Source of the DNA: Geodermatophilaceae bacterium NBWT11
Lineage (GTDB): Bacteria > Actinomycetota > Actinomycetes > Mycobacteriales > Geodermatophilaceae
DNA length: 64,000 nt
Direction: 5' to 3'
Assembly (NCBI GenBank): GCA_014218215.1
Contig: CP043652.1
Location: 186,001 to 250,000 of the forward strand
Below are positions 42,851 through 53,695 of the stretch, in pieces; position 1 is the first letter of the stretch; every line of letters begins with the position of its first letter. A program made the position numbers and the translations under genes. The notes beneath the pieces were generated by a model, which was not told the DNA's origin, searched no databases, and saw only the letters and a list, made by a program, of their open reading frames with translations.

Positions 42851-45186
42851 CCACGGCCACGGGGGCACGGGAGCAGACCCGGGAGCACAGCCGGGGGGTG
42901 CCCTCGGGCACCTACCGGCTGCAGTTCCACGCCGACTTCACCCTGGACGCCGGCGCGGCGCTGGCCGGTTACCTGGCCGACCTCGGCGTCAGCCACGCCT
43001 ACGCCTCGCCGCTGCTGCGCTCGGCCGAGGGGTCCAACCACGGCTACGACACCACCGACCACGCGCACGTCGACGAGGCGCGCGGTGGCCGGGAGGCCCT
43101 CGACCGGTTCGTCGCCGCACTGCACGAGCACGGTCTGGGCCTGGTGCTGGACCTGGTGCCCAACCACATGGGCGTGGACGACGCCCACGCCTCCCAGTGG
43201 TGGTGGTCGCTGCTCGAGCTGGGCCAGGACAGCCCGCACGCGCACGCCTTCGACGTCGACTGGGAGTTCGGCGGCGGTCGGGTCCGGGTGCCCGTCCTGG
43301 GCAGTGCCGACGACGTGGCGCAGCTGAAGGTCGAGGACGGCGAGCTCCGCTACTACGAGCACCGCTTCCCGATCGCTCCCGGCACCGGCGAGGGCACCCC
43401 GCAGGAGGTGCACGACCGGCAGCACTACGAGTTGGTCGACTGGCGCCGGGCCGACGGCGACCTCAACTACCGCCGGTTCTTCGCCATCAACACCCTGGCC
43501 GGGCTGCGGGTGGAGGACCAGCGGGTCTTCGACGCCACCCACGAGCTGGCGGTGTCGCTGGTGTCCGAGGGCCTGGTCGACGGGCTGCGGATCGACCACC
43601 CGGACGGGCTGGCCGACCCGCAGCAGTACCTGGACCGGCTCGCCGAGGCCAGCGGCCGCCGCTGGACCGTGGTGGAGAAGATCCTGGAGCCCGGCGAGCA
43701 GCTCCCCGACGACTGGGCCACCGCGGGCACCACCGGGTACGACGCGCTGTCCGAGGTCGACGGCGTGCTCGTCGACCCGGCCGGCGAGGCCGCGTTGACC
43801 GCGCTGGACACCGAGCTGGTGGGCCACGAGGTCGACTACGCCGAGCTGGTGCACGGCACCAAGCGCGAGGTCACCGACGGCATCCTCGGCTCCGAGGTCG
43901 CCCGGCTGGCCCGGCTGGTCGGCGACCTCCCCGGGGTCCCGGCCGAGCAGGTCGTCGAGGGGCTCGCCGAGCTGCTCGCCTCCTTCCCGGTGTACCGCAC
44001 CTACCTGCCCGAGGGCCGGTCGCACCTGGACGCCACCGTCGCAGCCGTCCGGGAGCGTCGACCCGACCTCACCGCCGCGGTCGACGGGCTGCACCCGCTG
44101 CTGGCCACCCCGCACACCGAGCTGGCCACCCGCTTCGAGCAGACCTCGGGCCCGGTCATGGCCAAGGGCGTGGAGGACAGCGCCTACTACCGGTGGGCCC
44201 GGTTCGTGATGCTCAACGAGGTGGGCGGCGACCCCGCGCACTTCGGCATCTCGGTCGCGGACTTCCACGCCGCCCAGGAGCACCGGGCGGCCGAGCGGTC
44301 GGTCTCCATGACCACGCTGTCCACCCACGACACCAAGCGCAGCGAGGACGTGCGGGCCCGGCTCGCCGTGCTCGCCGAGCTGCCCGAGGAGTGGGCCGGG
44401 CTGGTGCGGGGCTGGCTGGCCCGGCACCCGCTGGCCGACCGTCCGCTGGCGCACCTGGTGTGGCAGAACCTGGTCGGGGCCTGGCCGTTGTCCCGCGAGC
44501 GGGCGCAGGCCTACGTGGAGAAGGCCGCCCGCGAGGCCGGCACGTCGACCACGTACACCGCACCCGACGAGGAGTTCGAGGCAGCCCTGCACGCGATGGT
44601 CGACGCGGCGTTCGACGACCCGACCACCCGGTCGGAGATCGACGCCTTCGTCGCGCGGATCACCCCGCCCGGCTGGTCGAACTCGCTGACCCAGAAGCTG
44701 CTGCAGCTCACCATCGCCGGGGTCCCGGACGTCTACCAGGGCACCGAGCTGTGGGACTTCAGCCTGGTCGACCCGGACAACCGCCGTCCGGTGGACTACC
44801 GGGCCCGGCGGGAGCTGCTCGCCGGTCTGGACGACGGCGCCGTCCCGGCCGTGGACGCCTCGGGCGCGGCCAAGCTGCTGGTGGTCTCCCGGGTGCTCCG
44901 GCACCGGCGCGACTCCCCCGGGTCGTTCTCCCGCTACGAGCCGGTCGGCGTGACCGGGTCGGCGGCCGACCACGCGGTGGCCTTCGACCGGGGCGGCGTC
45001 GTGACCGTCGCGACCCGGCTGCCGGTCGGCCTGGCCGCCACCGGGTGGGGCGACACCGCCCTCGAGCTGTCCCACGGCGGCTGGCGCGACCTGCTCACCG
45101 GCACCCGCGTCGTCTCCGACGCGCACGGCGTCTCGGTGGCCGAGCTGCTCACGGCCCTCCCGGTCGCGCTGCTGGTCAAGGACTGA
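42847..45186 (+). CDS. treY: Malto-oligosyltrehalose synthase TreY
   Basis: 779 residues. Rearranges the reducing-end alpha-1,4 bond of maltodextrins to alpha-1,1, giving maltooligosyltrehalose. GH13_26 features: GTYRLQFHADFTLDAGA at the start, LDLVPNHMGVDDAH, nucleophile Asp250 in LRIDHPDGL, acid Glu277 in WTVVEKIL, and STHDTKRSEDVRARL. The GTG overlaps the glgX stop, so the two enzymes are co-translated; the product goes to TreZ, which is encoded 5.3 kb further on. A hairpin follows directly. Confidence 0.96.
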
Positions 45187-45189
45187 CGA

Positions 45190-45236
45190 AGGACTTCCTC
45201 GCCCCCCTACGAGCACGTCGGGGGCGAGGAGGTCCT
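45190..45236. terminator. Convergent terminator after treY
   Basis: 17-bp inverted repeat with one mismatch (45190-45206 / 45220-45236), 13-base loop, between the stops of treY and the convergent ABC permease gene. Confidence 0.7.
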
Positions 45237-45239
45237 CGC

Positions 45240-46454
45240 TCAGAAGCGGATGGCGTCGATGACCTTGACGCGCACCGCCAGCAGCGCGGGGAGCAGGCCG
45301 GCCAGCGCTCCGACGCCGGCGGCGGCGACCAGGCCCTCGAGGGCGGCCTGCACCGGGAAGCCCGGTTCGTCGGCGATCGGCACCCCGCCGTTGAACCACT
45401 GCTCGATCGGCAGGTTCGCCACCACCACCACGGCGAGTCCCACGGCGGCCAGTCCGGCGAGCAGGGTGGCGACCACCGACTCGAGCATGATCGCGCCGAA
45501 GACCCGGGACGACGTCGCCCCGAAGCTGCGCCGGATGCCGATCTCCCGCACCCGCTGGCGGACGGCCATCATCCCGACGTTGAAGACCCCGAGCCCGCCC
45601 AGCAGCAGGACGACGGCCCCGGCCCCGCGGATGGCCAACCGCAGCACGTCCAGGCTGTCGGCGACCCCGGGTGAGTCCATCCGGTAGGCGTCGACCTGCA
45701 GGCCGGGCAGCACCAGCGACAGGTCGTTGCCCACCGCGGCGACCACTGCGTCGGCCTGCTCCGGCGGCACCCACAGCTCCAGCGTGGTGGGCCCGAACCC
45801 GTAGCTGCTGGAGACGGTCGTGTCGGCCACCCCGAGCCCCGAGCGGTCGACGCGGTACACCAGCGGGTACTCCCCGCCGTCGTTCTTCAGCACCCCCACC
45901 ACGGTCGCGGTGACCGGCCGGGCGCCGCCGAGGACGACGCTGCGGGGCCCGGTGAACTCCCCGCCGCCCATCTGGGCCAGCACGAACTCGTTGACCACGA
46001 GCGCCGGGGACAGCGAGTCCCGGTCGGCGTCGACCAGCCACCGCCCGGCGACCGGCTCGATCCGGTGCAGCTCCCCGTAGGACGGCGACACCTCCATCGT
46101 CGGCAGCTCCTGGGTGCCGGCCGGCAGCCGGAACAGCGCGCTGCTGCTGCGGAAGGTGGCGAACTCCGACACCCCGTACCGGTCCAGCAGGTCCCCGGTC
46201 GCGGCGTCCCACTCCGCGGCGGCCGGCGGCAGGCCGGTCATCGGGTCGTAGCCACTGACGGAGATGGTCGCCGGCCGGCCGCCGTACCGCTCCGCCTGCT
46301 CCTGCTGCACCTGGGCCACGATCAGCCCCAGCGCGGTCACCGCGGTCATCGCGAACACGGCGAGGAAGACCCCGACCAGGGAGAGCACCACCCGGGCCTT
46401 GTGCACCCGGACCTCGCTCCAGGCCTCCGCGAGCACCCCGAGCAGCCCGGTCAC
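45240..46454 (-). CDS. MacB/FtsX-type ABC transporter permease
   Basis: 404 residues. One N-terminal helix (about 20-43), a large extracytoplasmic MacB-PCD-like domain (about 45-275), then three C-terminal helices of the FtsX domain, with RQRVREIGIRRSFGATSSRV between them, the conserved cytosolic coupling segment of the MacB family. The GTG start at 46454 overlaps the ATPase stop (GTGA). Together with the adaptor and ATPase genes it forms a three-gene efflux or envelope-export system. The substrate is unknown. Confidence 0.9.
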   Translation of the reverse strand: MTGLLGVLAEAWSEVRVHKARVVLSLVGVFLAVFAMTAVTALGLIVAQVQQEQAERYGGRPATISVSGYDPMTGLPPAAAEWDAATGDLLDRYGVSEFATFRSSSALFRLPAGTQELPTMEVSPSYGELHRIEPVAGRWLVDADRDSLSPALVVNEFVLAQMGGGEFTGPRSVVLGGARPVTATVVGVLKNDGGEYPLVYRVDRSGLGVADTTVSSSYGFGPTTLELWVPPEQADAVVAAVGNDLSLVLPGLQVDAYRMDSPGVADSLDVLRLAIRGAGAVVLLLGGLGVFNVGMMAVRQRVREIGIRRSFGATSSRVFGAIMLESVVATLLAGLAAVGLAVVVVANLPIEQWFNGGVPIADEPGFPVQAALEGLVAAAGVGALAGLLPALLAVRVKVIDAIRF

Positions 46455-47161
46455 GAGGTCGCCGCCGCGGTCTCGGCGGCCGTCATCGGTGTCAGCCGGC
46501 CGGCCTCGAGGCGCAGCTGGCGGTCGGCCAGCGCGGCGACCGCGAGGTCGTGGGTGATCGTCACCAGGGCCGCACCCTGCTCGGCGGCGGCCTCGGCGAG
46601 CAGGGCCATCACCGCCCGGCCGGTCTCGACGTCCAGCGCGCCGGTGGGCTCGTCGGCCAGCACCACGCGGGGACGGCGGACCAGCGCCCGGGCGATGGCC
46701 ACCCGCTGCTGCTCGCCGCCGGACAGCCGCTCGGGCACCTGGTCGGCGCGGTCGCCCAGCCCGACCCGGTCGAGCACCTCCCGGGCGGTCCGGCCGCGGC
46801 GGAGGAAGTCCTTCCCGCGGGCGTAGAGCAGCGGGGCGGCGACGTTCTCCGCCGCCGTGCGCCGGGGCAGCAGGTTGAACTGCTGGAACACGAACCCGAA
46901 GCACTCCCCGCGCAGCCGGGCCCGCCGCCGGCCACGCAGCCGGGCGGTGTCCTGGCCGTCGAGCAGGTACTCCCCCGCCGTGGGGCTGTCCAGCAGCCCG
47001 AGCACGTTGAGCAGGGTCGACTTCCCCGATCCGGAGCGGCCCACGATCGAGACGTGCTCGCCGGCGGCCACGGTGAGGTCGACGCCGGTGAGGATCGGCA
47101 GCACGCCGCCGTCGGGCAGCCGGACGTCGCGGCCCACCCCGGTGAGCTGGAGCTGGCTCAC
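46451..47161 (-). CDS. ABC transporter ATP-binding protein (MacB/LolD type)
   Basis: 236 residues. Complete ATPase: Walker A GRSGSGKST, Q-loop FQQFNLLP, signature LSGGEQQR, Walker B VVLADEPTGALD and H-loop THD. The FGFVFQQFNLLPRRTAAENV stretch is typical of the MacB/LolD/FtsE group. The GTG at 47161 overlaps the adaptor stop (GTGA). The open frame upstream to 49156 is a shadow of other genes. It powers the permease encoded next. Confidence 0.93.
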   Translation of the reverse strand: MSQLQLTGVGRDVRLPDGGVLPILTGVDLTVAAGEHVSIVGRSGSGKSTLLNVLGLLDSPTAGEYLLDGQDTARLRGRRRARLRGECFGFVFQQFNLLPRRTAAENVAAPLLYARGKDFLRRGRTAREVLDRVGLGDRADQVPERLSGGEQQRVAIARALVRRPRVVLADEPTGALDVETGRAVMALLAEAAAEQGAALVTITHDLAVAALADRQLRLEAGRLTPMTAAETAAATS

Positions 47162-48195
47162 CCGCCGTACCCGAAGCCCGTCCCGGCGTCGACCGGGGTG
47201 TCGTCGGCGACGGGGACGTACTCCAGCACCAGCTGGCCCTCGGTGACGCCGCCGGTGACCTCGACCAGGAGGCCGTCGGTGAGCCCGAGGGTGACCGGGG
47301 TCGACACGGGTTCGCCGTCGGTTCCCACGACCCAGACGTTGCCGGCCTGCACCGAGCCCTGGACGGCGGTGACCGGCAGGGTGAGGACGTCGGCCGCGGT
47401 GCCGGCCTGGACCGCCACGGAGGCGGCCATCCCGGCGAACACCGGGGTCCCCGCGGGGACCGCGCACCGGGCGGTGGTCCCGGTGGTGGTGGCCCCGGTG
47501 GTCGGGTCGAACCCGCCCGTCGTCCCCGTGCCGTCGCCGGTGGACGCCGGCGGGGCACCCAGGGTCAGCCCGGAACAGGTGAACGGCGCCGGCCCGCCCT
47601 GGACGGTGACGTCGGCCGCGGCCGGCGGGGTGAGCAGCCGGAACTGGTCGTCCTGGGTGAGGGGCGCACTGATCGACAGCGTGCCGGGGCTGATCTGCCC
47701 CACGACGTCCCCGACGGCCACCACCTGCTCCACCAGGACGTCGAGCGAGGTGACCGTGCCGGCTGCGGTCGCGGTGACCGTGGAGACGGTGACCAGCGGC
47801 TCCCGCGGCGTGACCGTCTCGGTGCCCTCGGCGTCGGTCGTGGTCACCGGGTCGCGCTCGGTGGTGACGGTGATCGTGAGCAGACCGTCGCCGGCGGCGA
47901 CCACCGCGCCCGGGGCGACGAGCAGCCGACGCACCTCCCCGATCGCCGTCGCCTTGACCGGCACCGCGGGGTCGGCGACGACGGTGCCGGTGACGGTCAC
48001 GGTGTTCTGCACCGTCCCGAGGGAGACGGGCACCTGAGGGCTCTCCAGGTCCACCGCGGGTGGGGTGGTGGCACCGTCCGCGGAGGCCTCGCCGGCGCCG
48101 GAGCCCCGGAAGGCCAGCACGACCAGGGCCACCGCGATCACCGCCCACACCAGCAACCTCAGACCGGGGAAGACCAGGGTGCGCAGGACCCTCAT
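47158..48195 (-). CDS. MacA-like periplasmic adaptor (HlyD family)
   Basis: 345 residues. An N-terminal helix (about 12-30) anchors an extracytoplasmic adaptor. Biotinyl-lipoyl-like halves are visible around VPVKATAIGEVRRLLVAPGAVVAAGDGL and VTATAAGTVTSLDVLVEQVVAVGDVVG, with a barrel-like part VTLPVTAVQGSVQAGNVWVV later. The coiled-coil hairpin of Gram-negative MacA is missing or very short, as expected in a monoderm. It is the first gene of the three-gene efflux unit; TACCTT is a possible -10 in the 99 bases upstream. Confidence 0.87.
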   Translation of the reverse strand: MRVLRTLVFPGLRLLVWAVIAVALVVLAFRGSGAGEASADGATTPPAVDLESPQVPVSLGTVQNTVTVTGTVVADPAVPVKATAIGEVRRLLVAPGAVVAAGDGLLTITVTTERDPVTTTDAEGTETVTPREPLVTVSTVTATAAGTVTSLDVLVEQVVAVGDVVGQISPGTLSISAPLTQDDQFRLLTPPAAADVTVQGGPAPFTCSGLTLGAPPASTGDGTGTTGGFDPTTGATTTGTTARCAVPAGTPVFAGMAASVAVQAGTAADVLTLPVTAVQGSVQAGNVWVVGTDGEPVSTPVTLGLTDGLLVEVTGGVTEGQLVLEYVPVADDTPVDAGTGFGYGG

Positions 48196-48294
48196 GGCGG
48201 CTCGTCTCGTACGTCGGTGGGGCTGTGACCAGCAAGGTAGCGGCGCCGAGTCGGTTGCGGATCCTCCCCCGGACCGATCCGGTGCCGTGTCGTG

Positions 48295-50457
48295 TCACCC
48301 CCCGGGAGGACGCCAGACCGCGGCCAGGGCAGCCGGCCACGCCGGGTCCCGGGTGTGGTCGGTGTGCCCGCGCCGGCCGGGCCACGACCGCTCCTGCGGG
48401 TCCACCACCGCGGGGTCGGGCAGCCGCCACTCGGTACCGGACACCCGCACGCCGTCGGCACCGACGACGTCGTCGCCGTCGTCCTGGCCGTCGGCGGTCA
48501 GCCGGGTCGAGGTCAGCAGGCCCCCGTCGGGGCTGCGGTCCCACGCCAAGACCGGCCCGCCGAACGGGTCGGTCGCCCGGAACAGGCTCGACCACCGCCC
48601 GTCCAGCACCCCGAGCGTCCAGCGCAGCAGCGCCACCGGCACCGCCCGCGGGAACACCCGGGCGTAGACCAGCCGGAGCTGGGAGGCGTGGGTGACCAGC
48701 GCGACCCGGGGCCGCAGCCCGGGTGGCACCTGCAGCAGGGCGGCCAGGCAGATCAGGCTGCCCTGGCTGTAGCCGACCAGCGTCACCCGGTCGGCCCCGC
48801 CCCGGGTCAGCAGCCACCCCACCCGGGTGGCCACGTCGCCGACCGCCCGCCGCGAGTAGGGCGGCGGGACGACGGGGTGCACCTCGCGGGGCCAGAACGC
48901 GACGACGTCCCAGAGCACGTTGACCCCTCGGCGGACCGCGGGGTGCAGCACCGCGCCCCGACCCGCCAGCAGCAGCCCGACCGCGAAGCCCACCAGGGCC
49001 ACCGTGCCGACCCCGACCAGCACCCGGCCGACGGGTCCGGCGTCGGGCAGCGGCACCCCGGCCAGCCCGGCCAGCAGGACCCCGGCCGCCAGCACGGTCA
49101 GCGCCGCCAGCCCGACCAGCACGCCGGGCGCCCAGGACCGGAGCCCGGCCAGCCACAGCCCGGTCGCGGCGCTCTCGACCACCCGCCCGTCGGTTCCCGG
49201 TGGGTAGGAGGCCGCGGCCCTCGAGCGCCGGCCGGGCGCCGACCGGGCCCGGGCCACCAGCACGGCGACACCGACCGCGGCCAGACCCACGACCGCGACA
49301 CCCCAGCCGGCCGCGGTGGCCCGGTAGACCCCGGCGACCTCACCGCCCAGCACCCGCCGGGTGGCCCAGACCAGCCCGGCGGTGAACCCCAGGCCCAGGG
49401 CGGCGGCGACCACGGCCACCACCCAGGCCGACAGACCCGCCGCGAGCGGGCGGAACGGCGCCGGCACCGGCGCGGCACCGCGCCGGCCGAGGAGCACCGC
49501 GCCGAGCAGCACCACCAGGCACGCCGCCCCGGTGACGACGAGCGTGGTCAGCGCACCACCGAGCCCCACGAGCCGGTCGCCCGTGTCACCGACCAGCAGT
49601 CGACCACCGACCGTCGCCAGCACCGCGCCCGCGCCGACACCCACGGCGGCGAGGACCGCCACCGGCCGCCGGGCGACCGGGCCGGCCCGACGCCACCACC
49701 GGCCCGGCGTCCGTGGGTCGCCCAGCCCGAGCACCACCGCCCCCGTGACCGCCGCCGCCGCGGCAGGCACCCAGGCCAGCCCTGCCGCCGTCCACCCGGG
49801 CACGGCCAGGACCAGCAACCCCACCAGCACGTGCAACCGGCGGAGCACCGGCACGTCGGGGTCACCGGCGCCGAAGCCGGGGTCGGCCAGCACCGTGCGC
49901 GGCACGTCGGGGGCCACCACGGCCTGCGGACCCGGTGGCGGTGCCGGGACCCGCCCGCGGCCCAGGAGCGCGACGACGGCCAGCACCCCGACCACCACGG
50001 CGAGCCCGGTGACGACGGCCCAGGGCCGGCCCCGGCCCGGACCCTGCACCGCGACGAGGTCGACGAGCACGGTCAGCGCGCCCAGCGCGAGCGTCGCGGT
50101 CAGCGCGGCACCCAGCAGCCGGAGGGCGGCCAGCGCGACGACGCGCTCCGGGCCAGTCCGCCCGGCCGGGAGGGCGTGCGCGGCCAGGTTCGCCAGCCCC
50201 AAGGGCAGCAGCAGGAACCACAGCCCCTGCCGCCAGCTCCCGGAGGTGAACAGCGCCCAGTGGTAGCCCTCCAGCACCGTCCCGTCGGCCCGCGGGGCGA
50301 CCGGGCGGAAGAACCGGCCCAAGCCGTCGCCGGCGACCTGGGTGACGACCGGCTCGCCGAGCAGGTCCTCCGGGGAGGTGCCGCTGACCCCGTGCACCCG
50401 CAGCTCCACGGTGCGACCGGTCACCTCGACACCGGGGCGGGGTTGCGTGGGGTCCAC
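48295..50457 (-). CDS. Multi-pass membrane protein with split alpha/beta-hydrolase domain
   Basis: 720 residues. The N-terminus has a hydrolase-like strand [17 protein letters not shown] (17-33). About ten to twelve hydrophobic helices follow (80-500), and the C-terminal part (500-720) carries the nucleophile elbow GYSQGS with Ser565 and a soluble hydrolase-like domain. The HG motif at the N-terminus and the Ser elbow at the C-terminus could form one domain interrupted by the membrane block. It is possibly a lipid or cell-wall esterase; no substrate can be named. The GTG start is 56 bases from the divergent treZ. Confidence 0.75.
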   Translation of the reverse strand: MDPTQPRPGVEVTGRTVELRVHGVSGTSPEDLLGEPVVTQVAGDGLGRFFRPVAPRADGTVLEGYHWALFTSGSWRQGLWFLLLPLGLANLAAHALPAGRTGPERVVALAALRLLGAALTATLALGALTVLVDLVAVQGPGRGRPWAVVTGLAVVVGVLAVVALLGRGRVPAPPPGPQAVVAPDVPRTVLADPGFGAGDPDVPVLRRLHVLVGLLVLAVPGWTAAGLAWVPAAAAAVTGAVVLGLGDPRTPGRWWRRAGPVARRPVAVLAAVGVGAGAVLATVGGRLLVGDTGDRLVGLGGALTTLVVTGAACLVVLLGAVLLGRRGAAPVPAPFRPLAAGLSAWVVAVVAAALGLGFTAGLVWATRRVLGGEVAGVYRATAAGWGVAVVGLAAVGVAVLVARARSAPGRRSRAAASYPPGTDGRVVESAATGLWLAGLRSWAPGVLVGLAALTVLAAGVLLAGLAGVPLPDAGPVGRVLVGVGTVALVGFAVGLLLAGRGAVLHPAVRRGVNVLWDVVAFWPREVHPVVPPPYSRRAVGDVATRVGWLLTRGGADRVTLVGYSQGSLICLAALLQVPPGLRPRVALVTHASQLRLVYARVFPRAVPVALLRWTLGVLDGRWSSLFRATDPFGGPVLAWDRSPDGGLLTSTRLTADGQDDGDDVVGADGVRVSGTEWRLPDPAVVDPQERSWPGRRGHTDHTRDPAWPAALAAVWRPPGG

Positions 50458-50513
50458 ACGGGCATAGTCGTCCCGGCCACCGACAGTCCCACCCCCTTGG
50501 AGGATCCACTCCC

Positions 50514-52289
50514 ATGTCGTCCCCGGACCAGCCCGTCGAGTTCACCGTCTGGGCGCCGGTGCCCGAGCGGGTCCGCCTCCAACTGGGGGCCGGCCCCGAT
50601 GCCGCCGTGCACGACATGACCCGGGACGACGAGGGCTGGTGGCGGGTGACCGTGCCGGCCCCGGCCGAGGCCGACTACGGGTTCCTGCTGGACGACACCA
50701 CCCCGGCCCGGCCCGACCCGCGCTCGCGCCGTCAGCCCGACGGGGTGCACGGTCTGTCCCGCCGCTTCGACCCGGCCGCGTACCGATGGGTGGACCGCAC
50801 CTGGACCGGCCGCCCGCTGGCCGGCGGTGTGGTCTACGAGCTCCACGTGGGCACCTTCACCGAGGCCGGCACCTTCGACGCCGCGATCGCCCGGCTGGAC
50901 CACCTGGTCGAGCTGGGGGTCAGCTTCGTGGAGCTGTTGCCGGTGAACGGGTTCAACGGCACGCACAACTGGGGCTACGACGGCGTCGCCTGGTACGCCG
51001 TCCACGAAGGCTACGGCGGGCCGGCGGGCTACCAGCGTTTCGTCGACGCCTGCCACCAGCGCGGGCTGGCCGTCATCCAGGACGTCGTCTACAACCACCT
51101 GGGCCCGTCGGGGAACTACCTGCCCGAGTTCTTCCCGGTGTTCAGCGAGGGCGGGGCCAACACCTGGGGCGACTCGGTGAACCTGTCCGGCCCGGACTCC
51201 GACGAGGTGCGCCGCTACGTCATCGACAACGCGGTCATGTGGCTGCGCGACATGCACGTCGACGGGCTCCGGCTGGACGCCGTGCACGCCCTGGTCGACG
51301 AGCGGGCCACCCACGTGCTGGAGGAGATGGCCGCCGAGGTCGACGCGCTGAGCGTCGCCGAGGGCCGCCCGCTGACCCTGATCGCCGAGAGCGACCTCAA
51401 CGACCCGCGCATGGTCACCCCCCGGGTCGCCGGCGGGATCGGGCTCACCGCGCAGTGGTCCGACGACTTCCACCACTCCCTGCACGCGGTGCTGACCGGC
51501 GAGGGCCAGGGCTACTACCGGGACTTCGCCGAGGCCGGCCTGGGCGGGCTCGCCAAGGTGCTCACCGGGGCGTTCTTCCACGACGGTGCGTGGTCGTCCT
51601 TCCGCCGCCGGCACCACGGCCGGCCGGTGGACACCCAGGCGCTGCCGGGCTGGAAGTTCCTGGCCTACCTGCAGGACCACGACCAGATCGGCAACCGCGC
51701 CGTCGGTGACCGGGTCTCGGCCGACCTCTCCCCCGCGCTGCTCGCCGTCGGCGCCACCATCACGCTGACCAGCCCGTTCACCCCGATGCTGTTCATGGGC
51801 GAGGAGTGGGGCGCCAGCACCCCGTGGCAGTTCTTCACCAGCCACCCGGAGCCCGAGCTGGGCAAGGCCACCGCCGAGGGACGGATCGGGGAGTTCGCCG
51901 CGCACGGCTGGGACGCCGCGGTCGTGCCGGACCCGCAGGACGAGGAGACCTTCCTGCGCTCCAAGCTGGACTGGTCGGAGCTGGAGCAGCAGCCGCACGC
52001 CGACCTGCTGCGGGTGCACCGCGCGCTGCTCGCGCTGCGGTCCACGCACCCCGACCTGGTCGACCCGCACCTGGCCCAGGTGCAGGTGCAGTGGGACGAC
52101 GCCGACCGCTGGCTGGTCGTCCACCGCGGGTCGCTCCGGGTGGCGGTGAACCTGGCCGACGAGCCGCGCGAGGTCGACCTGGACGTCGAGGCCACCGGGG
52201 TGCTGTTCGCCACCGGGGAGCTCCCCGGGGTCGACGGGCACGCGGTCACCCTGCCGGCGCAGTCCGCGGCCGTGCTGAGCACCCGCTGA
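50514..52289 (+). CDS. treZ: Malto-oligosyltrehalose trehalohydrolase TreZ
   Basis: 591 residues. Releases free trehalose from the TreY product. GH13_10 features: N-terminal E-set module [43 protein letters not shown], nucleophile Asp255 in LRLDAVHAL, acid Glu292 in IAESDLND, and [11 protein letters not shown]. The ATG follows GGAGG by 10 bases. It is separated from glgX-treY by four reverse-strand genes, unlike the usual adjacent treX-treY-treZ set. The next gene overlaps its stop (TGATG). Confidence 0.96.
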   Translation: MSSPDQPVEFTVWAPVPERVRLQLGAGPDAAVHDMTRDDEGWWRVTVPAPAEADYGFLLDDTTPARPDPRSRRQPDGVHGLSRRFDPAAYRWVDRTWTGRPLAGGVVYELHVGTFTEAGTFDAAIARLDHLVELGVSFVELLPVNGFNGTHNWGYDGVAWYAVHEGYGGPAGYQRFVDACHQRGLAVIQDVVYNHLGPSGNYLPEFFPVFSEGGANTWGDSVNLSGPDSDEVRRYVIDNAVMWLRDMHVDGLRLDAVHALVDERATHVLEEMAAEVDALSVAEGRPLTLIAESDLNDPRMVTPRVAGGIGLTAQWSDDFHHSLHAVLTGEGQGYYRDFAEAGLGGLAKVLTGAFFHDGAWSSFRRRHHGRPVDTQALPGWKFLAYLQDHDQIGNRAVGDRVSADLSPALLAVGATITLTSPFTPMLFMGEEWGASTPWQFFTSHPEPELGKATAEGRIGEFAAHGWDAAVVPDPQDEETFLRSKLDWSELEQQPHADLLRVHRALLALRSTHPDLVDPHLAQVQVQWDDADRWLVVHRGSLRVAVNLADEPREVDLDVEATGVLFATGELPGVDGHAVTLPAQSAAVLSTR

Positions 52290-53023
52290 TGCGGGCCCTG
52301 CTGCCACCGGCGGCAGGGCTGCTGGACGCTGCCACGCTCGCCGAGACCTACCGCCCCCCGCCCGGCCGACACGTCCGGGCGGGGTTCGTGGCGGCCCTGG
52401 ACGGCGCCACGAGCGTCGACGGGCTCAGCAGCGGGCTGGGCTCGGCCGCGGACAAGGCGGTCTTCCGGGTGCTGCGGGCCTGGGCGGACGCCGTCCTGGT
52501 CGGCCGGGGCACCGCGGCCGCCGAGGGCTACCGGCCGCTCACCCCCGACTCCCCGGTCGGCCGCATCCGCGCCGAGCTGGGCCGGTCGGCGACGGCCCCC
52601 GTGGTCGTGGTGTCGAGGCACGCCTCGCTGCTGCCGACCGACCGGCTGGTGACCGACGCCGTCTCCCCCACCCACCTGGTCACCTGCGCCGCGAGCGACC
52701 CCGGCCGACGGGCCGTGCTGACGGCGGCCGGGGTGCAGGTGCTGGTCTGCGGCGACGACGACGTCGACCTGCCCGCCGCCCTGGACGCCCTCGCCGAACG
52801 CGGCCTCACCCACGTGCTCTGCGAGGGCGGCCCCACGCTGTTCGGTTCCGCCGTGGCCGCCGGCGTGGTCGACGAGCTGTGCCTGACGATCGCCCCCCTG
52901 TTGGTCGGCGGCGCCCCTGGGCTGCTGGGCGGGCACGGGCTGCCCGACCCGGCCCGAGCCCAGCTGATCCACCTCCTGGAGGAGGACGGCGCCGTCTTCG
53001 GGCGGTACGTGTTGAACAGCTGA
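52289..53023 (+). CDS. RibD C-terminal-like pyrimidine reductase
   Basis: 244 residues. Dihydrofolate-reductase-fold protein related to the RibD reductase domain. AGFVAALDGATSVDG at the start, ADAVLVGRGTAAAEGYRPL in the middle and VLCEGGPTLFGSAVAAGVVDEL near the end are the family pattern for NADPH and substrate binding. There is no deaminase domain and no other riboflavin gene nearby, so the substrate is uncertain. The ATG overlaps the treZ stop, so it is co-expressed with trehalose synthesis; the reason is unclear. Confidence 0.87.
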   Translation: MRALLPPAAGLLDAATLAETYRPPPGRHVRAGFVAALDGATSVDGLSSGLGSAADKAVFRVLRAWADAVLVGRGTAAAEGYRPLTPDSPVGRIRAELGRSATAPVVVVSRHASLLPTDRLVTDAVSPTHLVTCAASDPGRRAVLTAAGVQVLVCGDDDVDLPAALDALAERGLTHVLCEGGPTLFGSAVAAGVVDELCLTIAPLLVGGAPGLLGGHGLPDPARAQLIHLLEEDGAVFGRYVLNS

Positions 53024-53027
53024 GATG

Positions 53028-53066
53028 GTCAACGGGCGGCCATACGAGCCCCGGCCGCCCGTTGAC
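53028..53066. terminator. Convergent terminator after the RibD-like gene
   Basis: A perfect 14-bp inverted repeat (53028-53041 / 53053-53066) with an 11-base loop, between the RibD-like gene and the convergent TasA-like gene. Confidence 0.75.
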
Positions 53067-53071
53067 GTTCC

Positions 53072-53695
53072 TCAGACGCTGGTGTCCTGCGTGAGCTCGA
53101 AGTCGAAACGAAGCTGGATCGAGTCGCTCTGCACCAGGTTGTTCGTCGCTCCCAGTTCGGGGAGGGTCACGGTGATGACTGAGCAGACCGTCGTTCCCGC
53201 TGCGATGGGAGCAAGGCCAGAGCCGGCACTCACCAGCTGCAGGAGGGTCCCCCTGAAGGTGGTGTCGATGGTGGGGGTGTCCTCGTCACACGTCTCGCCG
53301 GCCGCGAGGACGCGGTAACCGCTGGTTGCCTGCAGCTGTCCAGCCAGCTCCCCTGCTCCGGTACCCGCGCACGAGGTGTCGGCACCGATCTCCGGCCCGA
53401 CGCAGCTGTTTTCCTCGTTGCCCTGGAGAACGAGGGTCCCCTTGAGGATGCCGTCGAGATTGCCTGCGTTCTGCACGGGCGTGGCGAACGTGACCGTCTG
53501 GGTCGGGACGATCTGGGACACGTCACCATCTGACGACGCGGACTGTCCGGCGGCGTTCAGGTAAAGCGTGCCGGCTGAAGCCTCGGGGAGCACGGACGAC
53601 TCCTGGTCCGAAAATGCGGCGAACGTGCCGCTGGCGCCGAATGCGACCAGCGCAGCGCCGCCCATGGCGGCCGAGGCGAGAACGATCTTCTTCAC
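53072..53695 (-). CDS. TasA/camelysin-like secreted protein with SipW-class signal peptide
   Basis: 207 residues. The start VKKIVLASAAMGGAALVAFGA continues into GTFAAFSDQESS, the pattern of SipW-dependent signal peptides (as in TasA, TapA and camelysin), and is followed by AGTLYLN as in that family. The mature domain is beta-rich with four cysteines (98, 109, 136, 171), probably two disulphides. A matching SipW-like signal peptidase lies 4 kb away. It may form a surface layer or fibre, which is inference. The GTG at 53695 has AGGAGA 6 bases upstream; the frame is open to 53902 but only as shadow. Confidence 0.8.
   Translation of the reverse strand: MKKIVLASAAMGGAALVAFGASGTFAAFSDQESSVLPEASAGTLYLNAAGQSASSDGDVSQIVPTQTVTFATPVQNAGNLDGILKGTLVLQGNEENSCVGPEIGADTSCAGTGAGELAGQLQATSGYRVLAAGETCDEDTPTIDTTFRGTLLQLVSAGSGLAPIAAGTTVCSVITVTLPELGATNNLVQSDSIQLRFDFELTQDTSV

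Noticed and set aside
52289-53023. A riboflavin operon member (full RibD)
   Set aside because: The deaminase domain is missing and no ribA/B/E/H genes are nearby.
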